Positions 20,210 through 31,053 are shown, counted from the first letter of the stretch. The stretch is 64,000 nucleotides of DNA from Symbiodinium kawagutii (GCA_009767595.1 VSDK01004471.1:121697-185696); one strand, 5' to 3'. The notes: generated from the sequence alone by a model not told the origin. Numbers and translations are program-made.

Positions 20210-20700
20210 CTAATGTTAAGGTTGGTTGGTTGACTGGTTACTTGTTGAATAGTTAATGGTTTGGTTGACTGGTTGACTGGTGGTAATGAATCATTGACTA
20301 AGCTGGATAGCACATATATTTTTATAAATATGTATATATTCATGAGTAACAGATAGTAATGACCAAAGGTTAGTTGCTTAATTGCTGCTTGACTTGAGGT
20401 TGGTAATCAGGTGAATGACTGTTAGGTTGGAGAAGTACTGATCTTTGGTAATGAATCATTGGCTGACCTGGACGGTAAATACGGTCAATGCTTGGTAAAT
20501 GCTGGGCAACTGGTTGGTGACTGGTTGGTCAATAGCAGTTTATGATGGGTATTCATGGTGAATGACTGATGCTCAATGATGCTTCATGTCCAGTTGAAGG
20601 TTGGTTAATGGTTTATAGTTTATAGTGGTCCTTGCAAATAGCTACGGCTTCATGCCAGCAAGCCCAAAAATGAGACCATCAATATCCAAACAGATACTGT
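20210..20700. other. AT-rich filler with GGTTGGTT words
   Basis: GGTTGGTTGACTGG and GGTAATGAATCATTG words, some repeated twice. No gene seen. Confidence 0.5.
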
Positions 20701-20711
20701 TTGATCATACG

Positions 20712-20811
20712 ACGGTTTCTTAAGATGGGGGTACCCCCAAATGATCCAATACCAACCGTTTATATTAATAAACCAACCATTTTCTTTGGGTCCTCCATTT
20801 TGAGAAACCCC
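20712..20811. mobile_element. Family A MITE
   Basis: GACGGTTTCTTAAGATGGGG to CCATTTTGAGAAACCCC, core TATATTAATAAACCAACC. Confidence 0.8.
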
Positions 20812-20933
20812 GCATGCGTATATTGCATTCATACATCATTTGTATGCGCTTTAGATCTATTAAGACATATTTTGCAATCATCTATATATGCACAGGCTAT
20901 ATATGCACAGAACAAGTTGCATAACCATGACTG

Positions 20934-21034
20934 GTTGGTGGTTTGATTGACAGACATTTGTTTTTAATTTTCCCTAATATTTATCAACAATTGGATGGTT
21001 GACCAATATTTTTCATAGGGGTTGAAACCACCAA
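20934..21034 (+). mobile_element. Family D MITE
   Basis: TGGTTGGTGGTTTGATTGAC to GGTTGAAACCACCAAACAG, with AATATTTTTCATAGGGG inside. Confidence 0.8.
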
Positions 21035-21039
21035 ACAGA

Positions 21040-21480
21040 TAATATAACCACGGTATGAGGAGTTTCTAGCCAGGTTCTAATCCTACTTACAACCACCATG
21101 CTAACGAATTAGAAGCTAACCAGACACTTGCGAGACATTGACCAGGATGCTCAGATTCGAACCAGATCCGCTTTTGACACTAAACCATCAGCCACTAGAT
21201 AACCACTATGAATCACCCGTTGATCTAGTAGTCATTACCACTAGCCATTCATATCGACTGTGAACCACCATTGACAAAATATACCGTAGATATTCGTTCA
21301 GCATCATCAACCCGGTTGAAGCCATTAACGAACGTTAACAAGCCCATCATTTTTTTAAAACCACAGCAATAATTAACCAACCATTCACGAACCATTAACA
21401 ATTACTGGACCAACAATTCACAGATACCAACCACTGATTATGATCAGCCGTCATAAATCATCATTCACCAACCAGTAACC
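21040..21480. other. AT-rich filler
   Basis: AACCACCATTGAC and AACCATTAACAATT words; no gene or MITE seen. Confidence 0.5.
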
Positions 21481-21482
21481 AG

Positions 21483-21533
21483 CCATTACCCGGCACAAAG
21501 CAACGATCACCTCACCAACCCTTAGCGCAACTC
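21483..21533 (+). CDS. Coding segment left of a family B insertion
   Basis: Follows AACCAG|. In the frame that continues across the element it reads PLPGTKQRSPHQPLAQL. In the alternative frame that fits canonical splicing (GGCT|GTGAGT) it ends SATHLA. Confidence 0.4.
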
Positions 21534-21537
21534 ATTT

Positions 21538-21654
21538 GGCTGTGAGTCAAAACCCCGTACCCCTGGTTCCCCTATCATTTACCATTGTTTCCCTTATTAT
21601 TGGTTGGTCATTATCACCCATGAAATTGGTTGGTTAATATTGACCCAGCTCGCC
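21538..21654 (-). mobile_element. Family B MITE with ATTT duplication, candidate intron
   Basis: GGCTGTGAGTCAAAACCCCG to TTGACCCAGCTCGCC, flanked by ATTT at 21534-21537 and 21655-21658. The left terminus carries a consensus donor GTGAGT and the right terminus TTGACCCAG, a good acceptor. Exact removal gives 57 open codons across the junction. Confidence 0.8.
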
Positions 21655-21774
21655 ATTTGGGGGAACATTCACCAACATTCGCCATTCGCAGCCCCCCTTG
21701 AGGCGTGGAGTGTATCCGAATGGTACAGCGAGGCCAGCAGCGGCCATAGTGGTCACCAGCAATGGACGGATGGA
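21655..21774 (+). CDS. Coding segment right of the family B insertion
   Basis: Reads IWGNIHQHSPFAAPLEAWSV then SEWYSEASSGHSGHQQWTDG with TAG at 21775. The open frame begins exactly at the element border. Ser/His/Trp-rich; no family. Confidence 0.45.
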
Positions 21775-21801
21775 TAGGTAGATATGGGAATGGGCCAAGC
21801 C

Positions 21802-22001
21802 CCAACCAATGTTATAGCTGGTTGATGGTTGGTAATAGGGGATGATAACTAAGAATTAGAGGGGATATACATACCAACCATATGGCTATGGGTCAATATT
21901 TATCAACCAAGTAATGGGGGATAATCACCAACAATAGTAGTGGAAAAACAATGTTTAATGATAAGGAACCAGGGGGACTAAAGGTGAACTGACCCACAGC
22001 C
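21802..22001 (+). mobile_element. Family B MITE, long form
   Basis: Module 1 (CCAATGTTATAGCTGG) from 21802, module 2 GGCTATGGGTCAATATTTAT from 21894, right end GACCCACAGCC. Inverted partner of the copy at 21538. Confidence 0.85.
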
Positions 22002-22139
22002 ACAAGTAGATAGGGACATGAAATTATATGAACATATAGCTGATGGCTGATGCTATTCGAGTTCCTATATCCATATCTGGTTGAAGATGATGTTGGATCC
22101 ATATTCACTGTTGATGATCTATGTATCTATGAATGAATG

Positions 22140-22235
22140 AACAAATAGATAAATGCATACATACATGTATTTACATATGCATATAATATATAAATATATA
22201 AATAAAGAAGTATATATATATATGTATATCAACAA
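22140..22235. repeat. AT-rich microsatellite
   Basis: ATACATACATG, then TATATAAATATATAAATAAA and (TA)n. Confidence 0.8.
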
Positions 22236-22268
22236 TCCAACGTGAAACTCTTTGCTTGATGTTGCCAG

Positions 22269-22323
22269 GGGCGCTGCCTTGGAAATGACTCCAAGTGGCT
22301 GCCCAGATGGTCAATTGCTGTGG
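22269..22323 (+). CDS. Short exon-like island
   Basis: Between GTTGCCAG| and GCTGTGG|GTGAAG. Frame ARGAALEMTPSGCPDGQLLW is open from 22252. Weak. Confidence 0.3.
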
Positions 22324-22339
22324 GTGAAGCTTATTACAT

Positions 22340-23060
22340 ACCTTATGAGTCGTTATGACACATATATTGATATTTTAAACACATCTCCAAATGTATACTT
22401 AATGTGTCTATACATGTCTATGCACAATTCAAAGGTACAAGGTCTATACAATGAGTGTTTGGACAAAGAATTAGTCACCATTCTGGTTGGTCATTATCTT
22501 CCTATGATTAACTCTTAACCAGCAACCGGCTGTTATTGGTTGATTCACTGTGGTTGGTTCACTGCAATGTGTACAATATATTTAGTGCAGTTATATCGCC
22601 TTCATATCATATTTATCATTACTAATACTGCTTGGTTGATAGATAAGTTGCACAAAGCACTGAAATGTAGTTGTTTAACCATTCTTGTTACTTATATTCC
22701 CCTTTTGTTAACCAGATAAACCATGGTAAAACCAGCACATGGTGCTTATCCCCTATTAATCCCTACTATAGTTGTTATCATCATGCAAGAACTGAATATA
22801 GACAATGCTAGTATTGGTTGGTCATCATCCATTATCAGCACTGTTGACAGTGCTAGCATTGTCTAGATTCAGTGCACAAAACACCAAACTGTAGTTGTTT
22901 AACTAGTCTTGTTACTTATATTTCCCTATTGTTAGCCAAACCAGGCTATAGAACTCGGGGAATAGACTTAATGGTTGTAGATGACCTGTTGTTTCGGTAC
23001 ATCAAAACTTATTTGTTCCATCAATATAAGCTTAATGGTTATAACCACAAACCAGTCATT
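22340..23060. other. AT-rich filler
   Basis: Contains two similar segments about 210 bp apart: AGTTGTTTAACCATTCTTGT at 22669 and AGTTGTTTAACTAGTCTTGT at 22893, each followed by TACTTATATT. This is a small local duplication. No gene seen. Confidence 0.5.
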
Positions 23061-23109
23061 TATGAACTTGCATGATGAACTCGGAGTCGGCGTTACGTAT
23101 CGGTTCGGT

Positions 23110-23190
23110 GGAGGTTGATGGTGGTTGATGGTGGTTGATGGTGGTTGATGGTGGTTGATGGTGGTTGATGGTGGTTGATAGTGGTGAATC
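23110..23190 (+). repeat. Decamer array GGTTGATGGT
   Basis: Seven near-perfect GGTTGATGGT units. It directly follows a short island (23066-23110) reading NLHDELGVGVTYRFGG. Confidence 0.95.
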
Positions 23191-23594
23191 ATGATGGTTG
23201 ATGATGGTTGATAGTCATGATTGACCTCATGAGGTTCATAGTTTCCGAAATTTTGGTCAGGGTTGGTAATGGTTGATAGTCATTAGGTACGGAATCATGA
23301 CTTGTAATAGTTTTTCTTTCAACACTCTCAGGGGGCATCTTCTTATCTTACCTATCGTGGTTAGCATTTAGGGCTTTGGAGTTTACATATGTCACTTGAT
23401 TGCATACAATTTACGTCATGATCAAACCCAACGCACCGCCTATCGACCTGCGCGTTGACACTTAACGACCATGATGAAGAACGGAGTGTTTTGTGATGTT
23501 TGGAGACGTCCATGGAGCATATGTAAACTTTACACATACTATATATACTTTCATTATACAAGTAGATATAATTATTATGTACTTGAATACCCAT

Positions 23595-23660
23595 GAGTAT
23601 GCACACACATATATATATATATACATATTCACTCACATATATATATATATATATATATAT
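23595..23660. repeat. (TA)n microsatellites
   Basis: Two (AT)n runs, with a third at 23880-23945. Confidence 0.9.
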
Positions 23661-23734
23661 GTATATGTGTTTACATGTACAGACATATCCATACACATGC
23701 GATATGTCTTCAGAATGTGATCCCATGTGATATG

Positions 23735-23825
23735 CCCCTGATACCGAGCAGCGAGATCTATGACAAGATGATCTCCTGGCCATGTTTCGACATGGTCACT
23801 GGATCCTCACCATGATCGAAGGTAT
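23735..23825 (+). CDS. Weak exon-like island
   Basis: Frame MPLIPSSEIYDKMISWPCFD then MVTGSSP*. Another frame reads QDDLLAMFRHGHWILTMIE. Status uncertain. Confidence 0.2.
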
Positions 23826-24078
23826 AGATGTAACCAATAGAAATTAAATTGCAGACCAGGACATAATTGCAACCCATGCATATATATATATACATGTAAA
23901 TATATATAGACATTAATAATATATATATATACATATATATAATGATATAGGTTCTCATAAGTATAGATTACTGCAAGGTTAATCTATAATTATATCACTA
24001 GCTATTGTTACATACTTAGATTACATAACTACGAGGTGACCCTGAAATATGCACCCAATCTCTAACTTCCCGAGGGGG

Positions 24079-24141
24079 ACCTGTTTCGCCGCAGTTGAAA
24101 AGCCGGAGCTCATGGACGTGGCGAGAGCTCAAGGGCGGCAG
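24079..24141 (+). CDS. Exon-like island
   Basis: Frame TCFAAVEKPELMDVARAQGR ends at GGCAG|GTCCTG. Short, good composition, no family. Confidence 0.35.
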
Positions 24142-24144
24142 GTC

Positions 24145-24470
24145 CTGGGTTCAGTTGGGTAATGCCACCGTGGTTGGGCACCAGAATGGTAGATCTACCA
24201 TAGGGGTTTTACATGGGTTGGTTAATACCATTCTACTGGTGGTGGATTAAGCATGGTTAATAGTTCTATTAGGTTAAAATATTGTTAGGTTACTAGCTGG
24301 CATTCATAGCTGGTTCTAATGGTAGGGGTTGTAGCCAGCTAGTAACGGTTAATATTAGAGAACTATAAGCAACAATAGTGGTGAAACTACTACTGGTTGG
24401 TGGATTTAACCATGGTTAACAGTGGTTGATAGTTGGAGATATTAAGCAACAATAGTGGTTGAGTTCAACT
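24145..24470. other. AT-rich filler with GGTTGATAGT / ACAATAGTGG words
   Basis: Phrase CAACAATAGTGGTGAAACTA recurs with variation (24367, 24450). No gene seen. Confidence 0.5.
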
Positions 24471-24471
24471 A

Positions 24472-24572
24472 CTGGTTGGTGCTTTGATTGACATTTTTTA
24501 TTTTCCTTAATAGTTATTGACAAATGGCTGGTTGACTCATATTTTTCACAGGGGTGGTTCAACCACCAACCG
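24472..24572 (+). mobile_element. Family D MITE
   Basis: TGGTTGGTGCTTTGATTGAC to GGTTCAACCACCAACC; internal CATATTTTTCACAG is acceptor-like. Confidence 0.85.
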
Positions 24573-24667
24573 TTTAGACGAATTCTTGTCATATCGCATT
24601 CACCAAGTTTGGACCAGTGCTAGTTGATTGTTAGTTGTGAACTATCATTTACCATTGATGATGACAT

Positions 24668-24773
24668 GGTGGTTTATGGTTTCTCGCAATAGGGGACAAC
24701 CAAAATGATTGGCCTACTACCATAAATGATTAATATGGGATGATTTGGGGGTACCCCATTTTAAGAAATCACC
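24668..24773. mobile_element. Family A MITE with ACAT duplication
   Basis: GGTGGTTTATGGTTTCTCGC to CCATTTTAAGAAATCACC, flanked by ACAT at 24664-24667 and 24774-24777. Confidence 0.85.
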
Positions 24774-25000
24774 ACATCAGTCAAGTTGAGTACCTCACCT
24801 TTGGTTTAATAGTTCCTCTCGTGCTAATTGCGAGTGAATGGTGGGCGGAGTGAATGGTACTGTTGGTGCTATCAATCTCAACTATTCAGGAGACGATGGT
24901 ACAAATTGATGGCACAACCAATGGTTGTGAGTTATGAGCAATGCTTATAAGCAATGCTTTTGAGCAACGGTCATGAGCAATGGGTATAATCAAAGGTTAT

Positions 25001-25423
25001 AAGCTGCGGGCATAACCCAGTGGTCGCGACCGCAACCACAAACCTTTGTGGAATCGATTTTTGCAAGAGTAACAGTTGGACGACGATTTGTTGATGCAGA
25101 GGTATCTGGTTGCCCACCGGGTTGCAGCAGTCAACCAGCTTGATCTGGTTGTGTTGGCCTTGAAATGCAAATTGCCTCAACGGTCTGGCAGAAAGAACCG
25201 CCGCTGTCACCTGGTTGGCCTGCGTCATCCACCGTGCTTCCACTGGGAGTCGTAGAACAGGATCTGCTTTCCTGGACAGAAATGCATCCTGGACCATGCA
25301 CGAAAAGTCTTCTATCGCTTCCCTCAGACGGCCTGACAGGTGTTGTTTTCCGAGGTTCTTGGACATGCTCGACTGGGCGCTAGAACTCTTACCGTGCCTT
25401 GTGGCCTTGTGCTTATACAGCAC
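25001..25423 (-). CDS. Exon-like ORF, unknown protein
   Basis: A 150-codon - frame (to 24971) with good composition: KHKATRHGKSSSAQSSMSKN, then LREAIEDFSCMVQDAFLSRK and a Gln/Leu-rich stretch HQQIVVQLLLLQ. GC is above background. Two overlapping + frames are shorter. It could be one exon of a - strand gene. No family recognised. Confidence 0.4.
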
Positions 25424-25554
25424 CTAAGACAAGACAGCACGTGCTGCATTCGCTTTCGTTTAGGCATTGTTTCTCAAAAAGTGCCCTGAAGTTGAATATG
25501 TCACCAAATGCTTTCGGACAATTTGATTGACTTCGAGCCTGGAGAAATAGAGAA

Positions 25555-25921
25555 ATGCTGCTGAGAACCAAAACGATCAGGTGGTCAACCCTTGCTCCTG
25601 CACCACCATACCTGGGTTCTCTTCCTGTTCCAAATGGTTCCTTCTCTTATTTGAGGACATTGCTTCGTACAAGAGACCCACTGAACCTCCTGAGCATGTG
25701 GGAGGCCTTTGCTCATACCAGCATGCGTGCATCACGAACTTGACGCCCTACTCCGAAATGGTGGCAACCTTTGTGGCGACTCTACCTTGCCCGATCTACA
25801 AATGGATGCACAAACACCGCCAGAGTTATGGGTAGAACCGAAGATAATCATTCGGTGCGCTCAATCGGTGCCTGTCCCCTTGTTTGGAATCCCCCGGCTC
25901 TTGTTGAAGAAATCTGGCTGA
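25555..25921 (+). CDS. Frameshifted coding-like region
   Basis: Three overlapping + frames each carry protein-like sequence: TIRWSTLAPAPPYLGSLPVP (25555-25743), YSEMVATFVATLPCPIYKWM (25581-25835) and DALLRNGGNLCGDSTLPDLQ (25709-25921). It suggests either a decayed gene or wrong-frame shadows; no family. Confidence 0.3.
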
Positions 25922-25924
25922 ATC

Positions 25925-26470
25925 ATAAGCAACAAGAACAAACATAATGAGGGATGCTCCACCAATAGTAACGGATTATCTTCAACAGTAGTGAGGGAAC
26001 ATTGATTCCCAGCAATCCTGAGAGATAATTGATTCCCAACGAGAGGGAGGGATGACAAACCATACATAGTTGTAAGGGATATCCAACAATTGTATGGCTT
26101 ACTATCAGGGATTCCCAACCAATTGTCAGGGATTCCCTGTCATCATGAGGGATATCCAACCAACTATCATAAGGGATTTCCAACAGTTGTCAGGGATTCG
26201 CAACCATAGATATTTCACTATAATCAATCATTTTTATTTTAACAACAAGTTCACATTTGTGTTGATTGTGACAATTTCCAGCAGAAGTGCGCAGAATTCC
26301 CAACCACAATGAAAGGGAGAATGGATTCCCAATTTATTTTCAATACTAGTGAGGGATAACTGATTCCCAACAATAGCAAGGAATAGTTGATTCCCAATAA
26401 TAGCGAGGGAGAATTGATTCCCAACAATAGTAAGGGATTATACACATTAATTCCACACCATAAAAAATCA
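25925..26470. repeat. Diverged ~30-bp repeat cluster (GATTCCCAACAATAG)
   Basis: More than a dozen degenerate units TTGATTCCCAACAATAGTGA / AGGGATATCCAACAA-like in both orientations. Unique to this part of the window. Confidence 0.75.
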
Positions 26471-26569
26471 TAATGAATCAGTATTTGCATTTGAATATAC
26501 ATACATGATACATGTATGATTTATATGGTTGGGAATTGTTTTTGCTTTTGCAAATACAACAATATACTC

Positions 26570-26710
26570 AAACTCATACTTATACATATATATATATATT
26601 GCAAAGACATGCACTCACAATACATGTATATTCAAATCAATCTATATCAATATATATAAATAAATACATAGATAAATAAATAAATAAGTATATATATATA
26701 TATACAATAT
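26570..26710. repeat. AT microsatellites
   Basis: (TA)n at about 26586-26600 and 26690-26703, with AAATAAATACATAGATAAAT between. Confidence 0.85.
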
Positions 26711-26744
26711 AGTTGATATAGTTTATTCAGATTAATTGCAAAGA

Positions 26745-26973
26745 GACATCTGACATCCAAGTGCCAGTGCAGCGAGCTCCTTCGCATAGTTGCCCCAACG
26801 TTCACTGGAGCGACCTGGTTAAGCAGACATGCACCTCCGAAATGAAACCGTTTGGAAGGGAATGGCCCAGCGGGATACATCGATGCATCTGCCCCTAGCT
26901 GAGTAAGAACTGAAGAATTCCTGCACCACTTCAGACTTCGTGCATTATCCAGTTCTTTTGGGCTCCATCCCAC
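26745..26973 (-). CDS. Exon-like island
   Basis: Open - frame MGWSPKELDNARSLKWCRNS then SVLTQLGADASMYPAGPFPS and RFHFGGACLLNQVAPVNVGA; the frame runs on into AT-repeat, so the true end is near 26745. No family. Confidence 0.35.
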
Positions 26974-26981
26974 GGGCTCAC

Positions 26982-27071
26982 ATGGCTTCTAGCAGCTCTC
27001 AGGTCGCAAAGAAACAGCGGCAAGGACTGTCACGCGCTTCAAAAGAAAAGGAGGCGCTGGCGATCAACGGG
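26982..27071 (+). CDS. Possible first exon
   Basis: ATG followed by MASSSSQVAKKQRQGLSRAS then KEKEALAING, ending at GGG|GTACGT, a consensus donor. Basic, Ser/Lys/Gln-rich N-terminus. A matching downstream exon is not identified. Confidence 0.4.
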
Positions 27072-27109
27072 GTACGTGCCAAGCCATAGGGTAACCAATG
27101 GGCCCCACC

Positions 27110-27700
27110 AAAGCTAGTGATCATTTGACAAGTGGAAACCATTGGAGTTTTGCGGGTACCACTATTTTGGCGCAAACCCAACTACCATCATCCACCATCA
27201 TTCATCGTCGGAAATCATCACTAAGCACCATTCATTCATTAGACTGGATCATTAAGCATCATTTTCCGCAGACATCGTTAATCTTCATGCATCCGAAAGC
27301 ACTGTTGACCATGATTTCTCATCAGAAGCCATCCAAGAACCATGAGCTCCACCAGATCTCATTAGCCTTGCGACCTTGTGGACACTGACGGAAGGGTTGA
27401 CTTCGAGCGCTTCGCAATGGTGGCAGGTCAAAAATCACGACTTTTAAAGATAGGTAAAGCATCTACAACGGGTGGATTTTCCAGAGTGCAATGAGAATTC
27501 ATGGTTGATTATGGTCGCTCAAACATTGTCAATAGTATTGTTATTTCGTGATCAAGCACAATTCTAGTGGTTTATCCTGGATAGTTAAGCATGGTGATAA
27601 TTGCAGATGATGATAGGTTGTACCCCGCGGAAATCAACACTTCATTGGACATAAGCGATTCATCTTTGACTCTTAACTGACCCTGAGATAACCCATCCTT
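27110..27700. other. Non-coding, ATCATTCATC words
   Basis: Background words. Short C-family fragment GGTGGATTTTCCAGAG at 27471-27486. No gene seen. Confidence 0.45.
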
Positions 27701-27755
27701 CACCATTGACTCACCATTGAACCATCAGTTACACACCATGCCAAGTCCATCACGT

Positions 27756-27890
27756 CGAATTTTTTCCCCAATGTTGGCCTGGCCTCGTCGACCGAGAACG
27801 AACCATTCGTGGGCACCCCGTCGTCCTATCCGCGAACCATTCGACCAGTTTCCCGACATTTCAATGACATATGGCTATGGCTATGGGTCA
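27756..27890 (+). CDS. Exon-like island
   Basis: Frame reads EFFPNVGLASSTENEPFVGT then PSSYPRTIRPVSRHF. A second + frame (27717-27932, Arg/Pro-rich) is open too. Confidence 0.3.
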
Positions 27891-28005
27891 ACCACCAGAA
27901 AAACCCAAGTAAGCCCTACTACTAAGCATTAACCATCCCCAATCATCGACCATCAACGCTACTCAACGCCCAAGTGGCGGCGAACTTTCTGGATCCCATT
28001 CGCAG

Positions 28006-28060
28006 GTCAAACACATGGTGGTGTCGGAGCCGGAGGCGGAGGCCTGGGGCTTCGTACTTG
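28006..28060 (+). CDS. Short exon-like island
   Basis: Between CCATTCGCAG| and GTACTTG|GTGATG. Reads VKHMVVSEPEAEAWGFVL. It precedes a B element by 26 bp. Confidence 0.3.
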
Positions 28061-28086
28061 GTGATGAGTGGTGAGTAGTTTTATGT

Positions 28087-28346
28087 GGCGAGCTGGGTCA
28101 ATATTAACCAACCAACCAATGGTTAATGGTTAATAATAGGGGATAACAACTAACAATAGTAGGGATATAAGGGATATTCCAGCTCTATATGGCTATGGGT
28201 CAATATTAACCAACCAATAATGGGGGATAAGTTCACCAACAAAGATATAGGGAAAACCAATGGGGGATAAGTTCACCAACAAAGATACAGGGAAAACAAA
28301 GGTTAATGATAGGAGAACCAGGGGTACAGGGTTTTGACCCACGGCC
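28087..28346 (+). mobile_element. Family B MITE, long form with internal tandem duplication, ATGT target
   Basis: GGCGAGCTGGGTCAATATTA to TTTTGACCCACGGCC, flanked by ATGT at 28083-28086 and 28347-28350. Inside module 2 a unit of about 42 bp beginning AATGGGGGATAAGTTCACC is present twice, differing by one base. Confidence 0.85.
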
Positions 28347-28724
28347 ATGTAGGAGTTTTATAGGGGATCTAACTCCAGTAATCATGATTAATGATCGGCG
28401 GATGAGAATCAACAATAGTGGTTTAAGAACTGATAGTGGCTTACGATGGTTAGGAATTGCTGAATGGTCAGCAATGGAATGGAACTGATGGTTAATTAAC
28501 TGGTTAAAGGTTGATACAGGTGATACACCAATGGTCAGTAACTTATGGTAAATCAACTGACAATGAGTAACGATGAGGACATGCAAACCAAATTGCAAGC
28601 ACAGCCAACATCAATCAACCAACAAAAAAAGCAGGTGAACATCCCAGCAGCTAGACTAGGTTGGTCATTTTGGGGATGTTCATCAGGGGTACACGGATTT
28701 GACCCACTTCCATATAAGCATGCC

Positions 28725-29130
28725 ATTTCGGTGGCTTGCTATGTGTGAAGTTCTTACTGCTGGTGCATACATACCTATGCTGTGCTATTGAAAGCTATAT
28801 GGATTATCAATTCGTGGTTCAGAAGTATTGGCGGGCCCATCAGTATCGCCTGTCATGAAGCGATTCTGCTGGCCATTGATGGGTGGCGGAGCCACCGAAG
28901 ACACCAAGCCGAAGCCAAACCACCTGTCCATCATTGACCAGCATCAACCACTACTGACCATTCTGAAGTATTGGCTACCGGCTTTGATCCGCTATGGTTA
29001 TCCATCAGTGATGACCAGCCATCATTCACTGAGGTATTGTCAACCACCACTGACATTCTCAACCGCCTTTGAACCATTAATGACCATTATCAACTTCTAC
29101 AAGTCATCATGACGAACATAAACACAATGA
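28725..29130 (+). repeat. Segmental duplication, copy 1
   Basis: Homologous to 31195-31730 over coding-like and flanking filler sequence. Shared words include CATGAAGCGATT, GATGGCCATTGAT-like, GTTTTGATCCGCTATG-like and AACATAAACACAATG-like tail. The island within reads HEAILLAIDGWRSHRRHQAE; 8 bp absent here relative to copy 2 shifts the frame. Confidence 0.8.
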
Positions 29131-29139
29131 ACTACCACA

Positions 29140-29740
29140 CACCCCATTACCCACCAAGGTTCTGGCAGGAAATCATTGCGTTGAGTTGACACAAGCACAT
29201 GATGGTATCAGCTGTGGGAACCATCTTTTTGGGCGTTTAAACCATCCCCAGCCATAGTGGTGACGGTGGGTGATTGTCAATGATGGTTTTCCGAATCGGA
29301 AAAAAGACATGGCAAGCTACTGACTACTATTGACCACTATTAACCACTACTAATCACTAGCAACCATGGGTGAGTGTCAATAGTGGTTGAGAATGGGAAT
29401 TGCTGCGAGCTATCATTGACCACCATGAACTATGAACCATCATAAACCGTCCTTAACCGAGGAAAAGCCTTCATGAATGATCATTGATTGCAATTCAATT
29501 ATATACAGCCATCAAAAGCCTTCACTGTCCATCATTGACCATCATTGCTCATCATGAACCATCATTTTCTATCGTCAGAAACCACAGTTCACCATCATAA
29601 AGCATCGTTAACCTTTATCTTGTTTTTCTGTAACAAACTATGTTCATCCATCAGTAGCCATCACAAGACATCCGTGGCCTTTTGTTCTGCACCACTAGTC
29701 ATCATAATTGGCCCTTTGCAGCCATCATTGACCATTCTCA
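29140..29740. other. AT-rich filler with ATCATTGACC words
   Basis: Dense CATCATTGACCATCATTG words; no gene seen. Confidence 0.55.
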
Positions 29741-29752
29741 ACTATTTTTAAT

Positions 29753-29860
29753 TGGCTATGGGCCTATACTAACCAACAAAAAATGGGTACTGTAGATGAA
29801 CATCCCAATACAAATAGTTTGGGAACTCACAAGGGTACCAGCGTATTGAGCCACAAGCAA
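29753..29860 (+). mobile_element. Diverged family B MITE
   Basis: GGCTATGGGCCTATACTAAC to GTATTGAGCCACAAGC. Confidence 0.5.
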
Positions 29861-29953
29861 TTGATTTCCATCATTTCTCATCATTGACCATCATTCCCCG
29901 TGAGGAATCCTCATCAACATCATTTCCCATCATCAATCATTAGAAACCATTGT

Positions 29954-30054
29954 GGTGGTTTCTCAAAATAGGGATACCCCCAAATCATACCATATCAATC
30001 ATTGTTTACTGACAGACCAACAATTTTTGGGGTCCTTTAATTTAAGAAATCACC
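29954..30054. mobile_element. Family A MITE
   Basis: GGTGGTTTCTCAAAATAGGG to AATTTAAGAAATCACC. Confidence 0.8.
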
Positions 30055-30364
30055 TTACTAAACGTCAAACACCGAACATCGACCGTCATAGACAATTGCT
30101 TTTCCATCAGTACAGTTGCTTTCCATCATTAGGCATCCATAACCATCACAAACCACTAAAAAACATCACTGACCCTCATTCTGCAGCATTGATGGTCATT
30201 GACCATCATTGGCCAATTAAGGGTTATTCATGATTAACAATTGCTTTGCAACGGTCAATTTGTCATTGTTTTCCACCATGAACCCTGACGAATCATCACA
30301 AATTGATCACTAACCAGCACTGATCGTGTTTGACTATGATTTCCATGTTCAATCGTCATTGTTC

Positions 30365-30458
30365 TGGTTGGTGGTTTGAAATTTTGATTTTCGCTAGTAC
30401 TTACCAAATGGTTGGTTGACAAGCATATTTTTCAAATGGGTGGTTCAACCACCAACCA
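30365..30458 (+). mobile_element. Family D MITE with GTTC duplication
   Basis: TGGTTGGTGGTTTGAAATTT to GGTTCAACCACCAACCA, flanked by GTTC at 30361-30364 and 30459-30462. This copy defines the D ends. Confidence 0.85.
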
Positions 30459-30621
30459 GTTCTCGCCAATCATGAGTCATGAGTCATGCTGATGGATCAT
30501 CATACCGTTATGGCTAATTCAATCATTCCATTATTGCTAATCATGCTAATCATTGAATCATGCTACCCTTTGACAACCTACGCTATGTCCTCCAGAGGCT
30601 TCCCATTTCGCTACATCACAG

Positions 30622-30688
30622 GTCCGCTTCACCATGCTGCAAGAAGAGGAACGTGAACGCGGAGCCGTGTCGGAGGCGAAGCAGATGG
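30622..30688 (+). CDS. Exon-like island, charged helix
   Basis: Between CATCACAG| and CAGATGG|GTTCC. Reads VRFTMLQEEERERGAVSEAK then QM. Coiled-coil-like; no family. Confidence 0.35.
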
Positions 30689-30838
30689 GTTCCTTTTTTT
30701 GGATCCAACATCCATGATTTTTATGGGATGATCTACCATCAATTACCAGGTTTCATAGGGGATTGATTATATATAGTGGGTAATGGGGGATAATTAGCAA
30801 TAGTAAGACCTACATGGGTGTTCAGGGATGATCAATCT

Positions 30839-31053
30839 GGGTGTTTCTCCAGTCATAACCCCCAGTTATCTTCCCTTGTCTAAACCATTGATTTTTCTCA
30901 TACCCTCTGTTCAACTAACCTGGCAATGGAAAATCCACCACTTACTTGTGTTTTCCCAGGGTTTCACTATAGAAAATTGTCAAAATCCAGCTTGCCAGGA
31001 TAGTTTACCGGAGGGTAAACCAACCTTTCTTGGGGTCCTAAAATTTTTTTGAG
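30839..31053. mobile_element. Family A MITE interrupted by a family C MITE
   Basis: Left end GGGTGTTTCTCCAGTCATAA, right end CCTAAAATTTTTTTGAG. The C element splits its TTTCTCATAAACCAACC core. Confidence 0.75.
30903..31015. mobile_element. Family C MITE nested in family A
   Basis: CCCTCTGTTCAACTAACCTG to TAGTTTACCGGAGGG, flanked by TA at 30901-30902 and 31016-31017. Establishes the TA target of family C and that this C copy is younger than its A host. Confidence 0.85.

Noticed and set aside
23110-23190. CRISPR-like regular array
   Set aside because: Units are contiguous decamers with no spacers; a simple tandem repeat.
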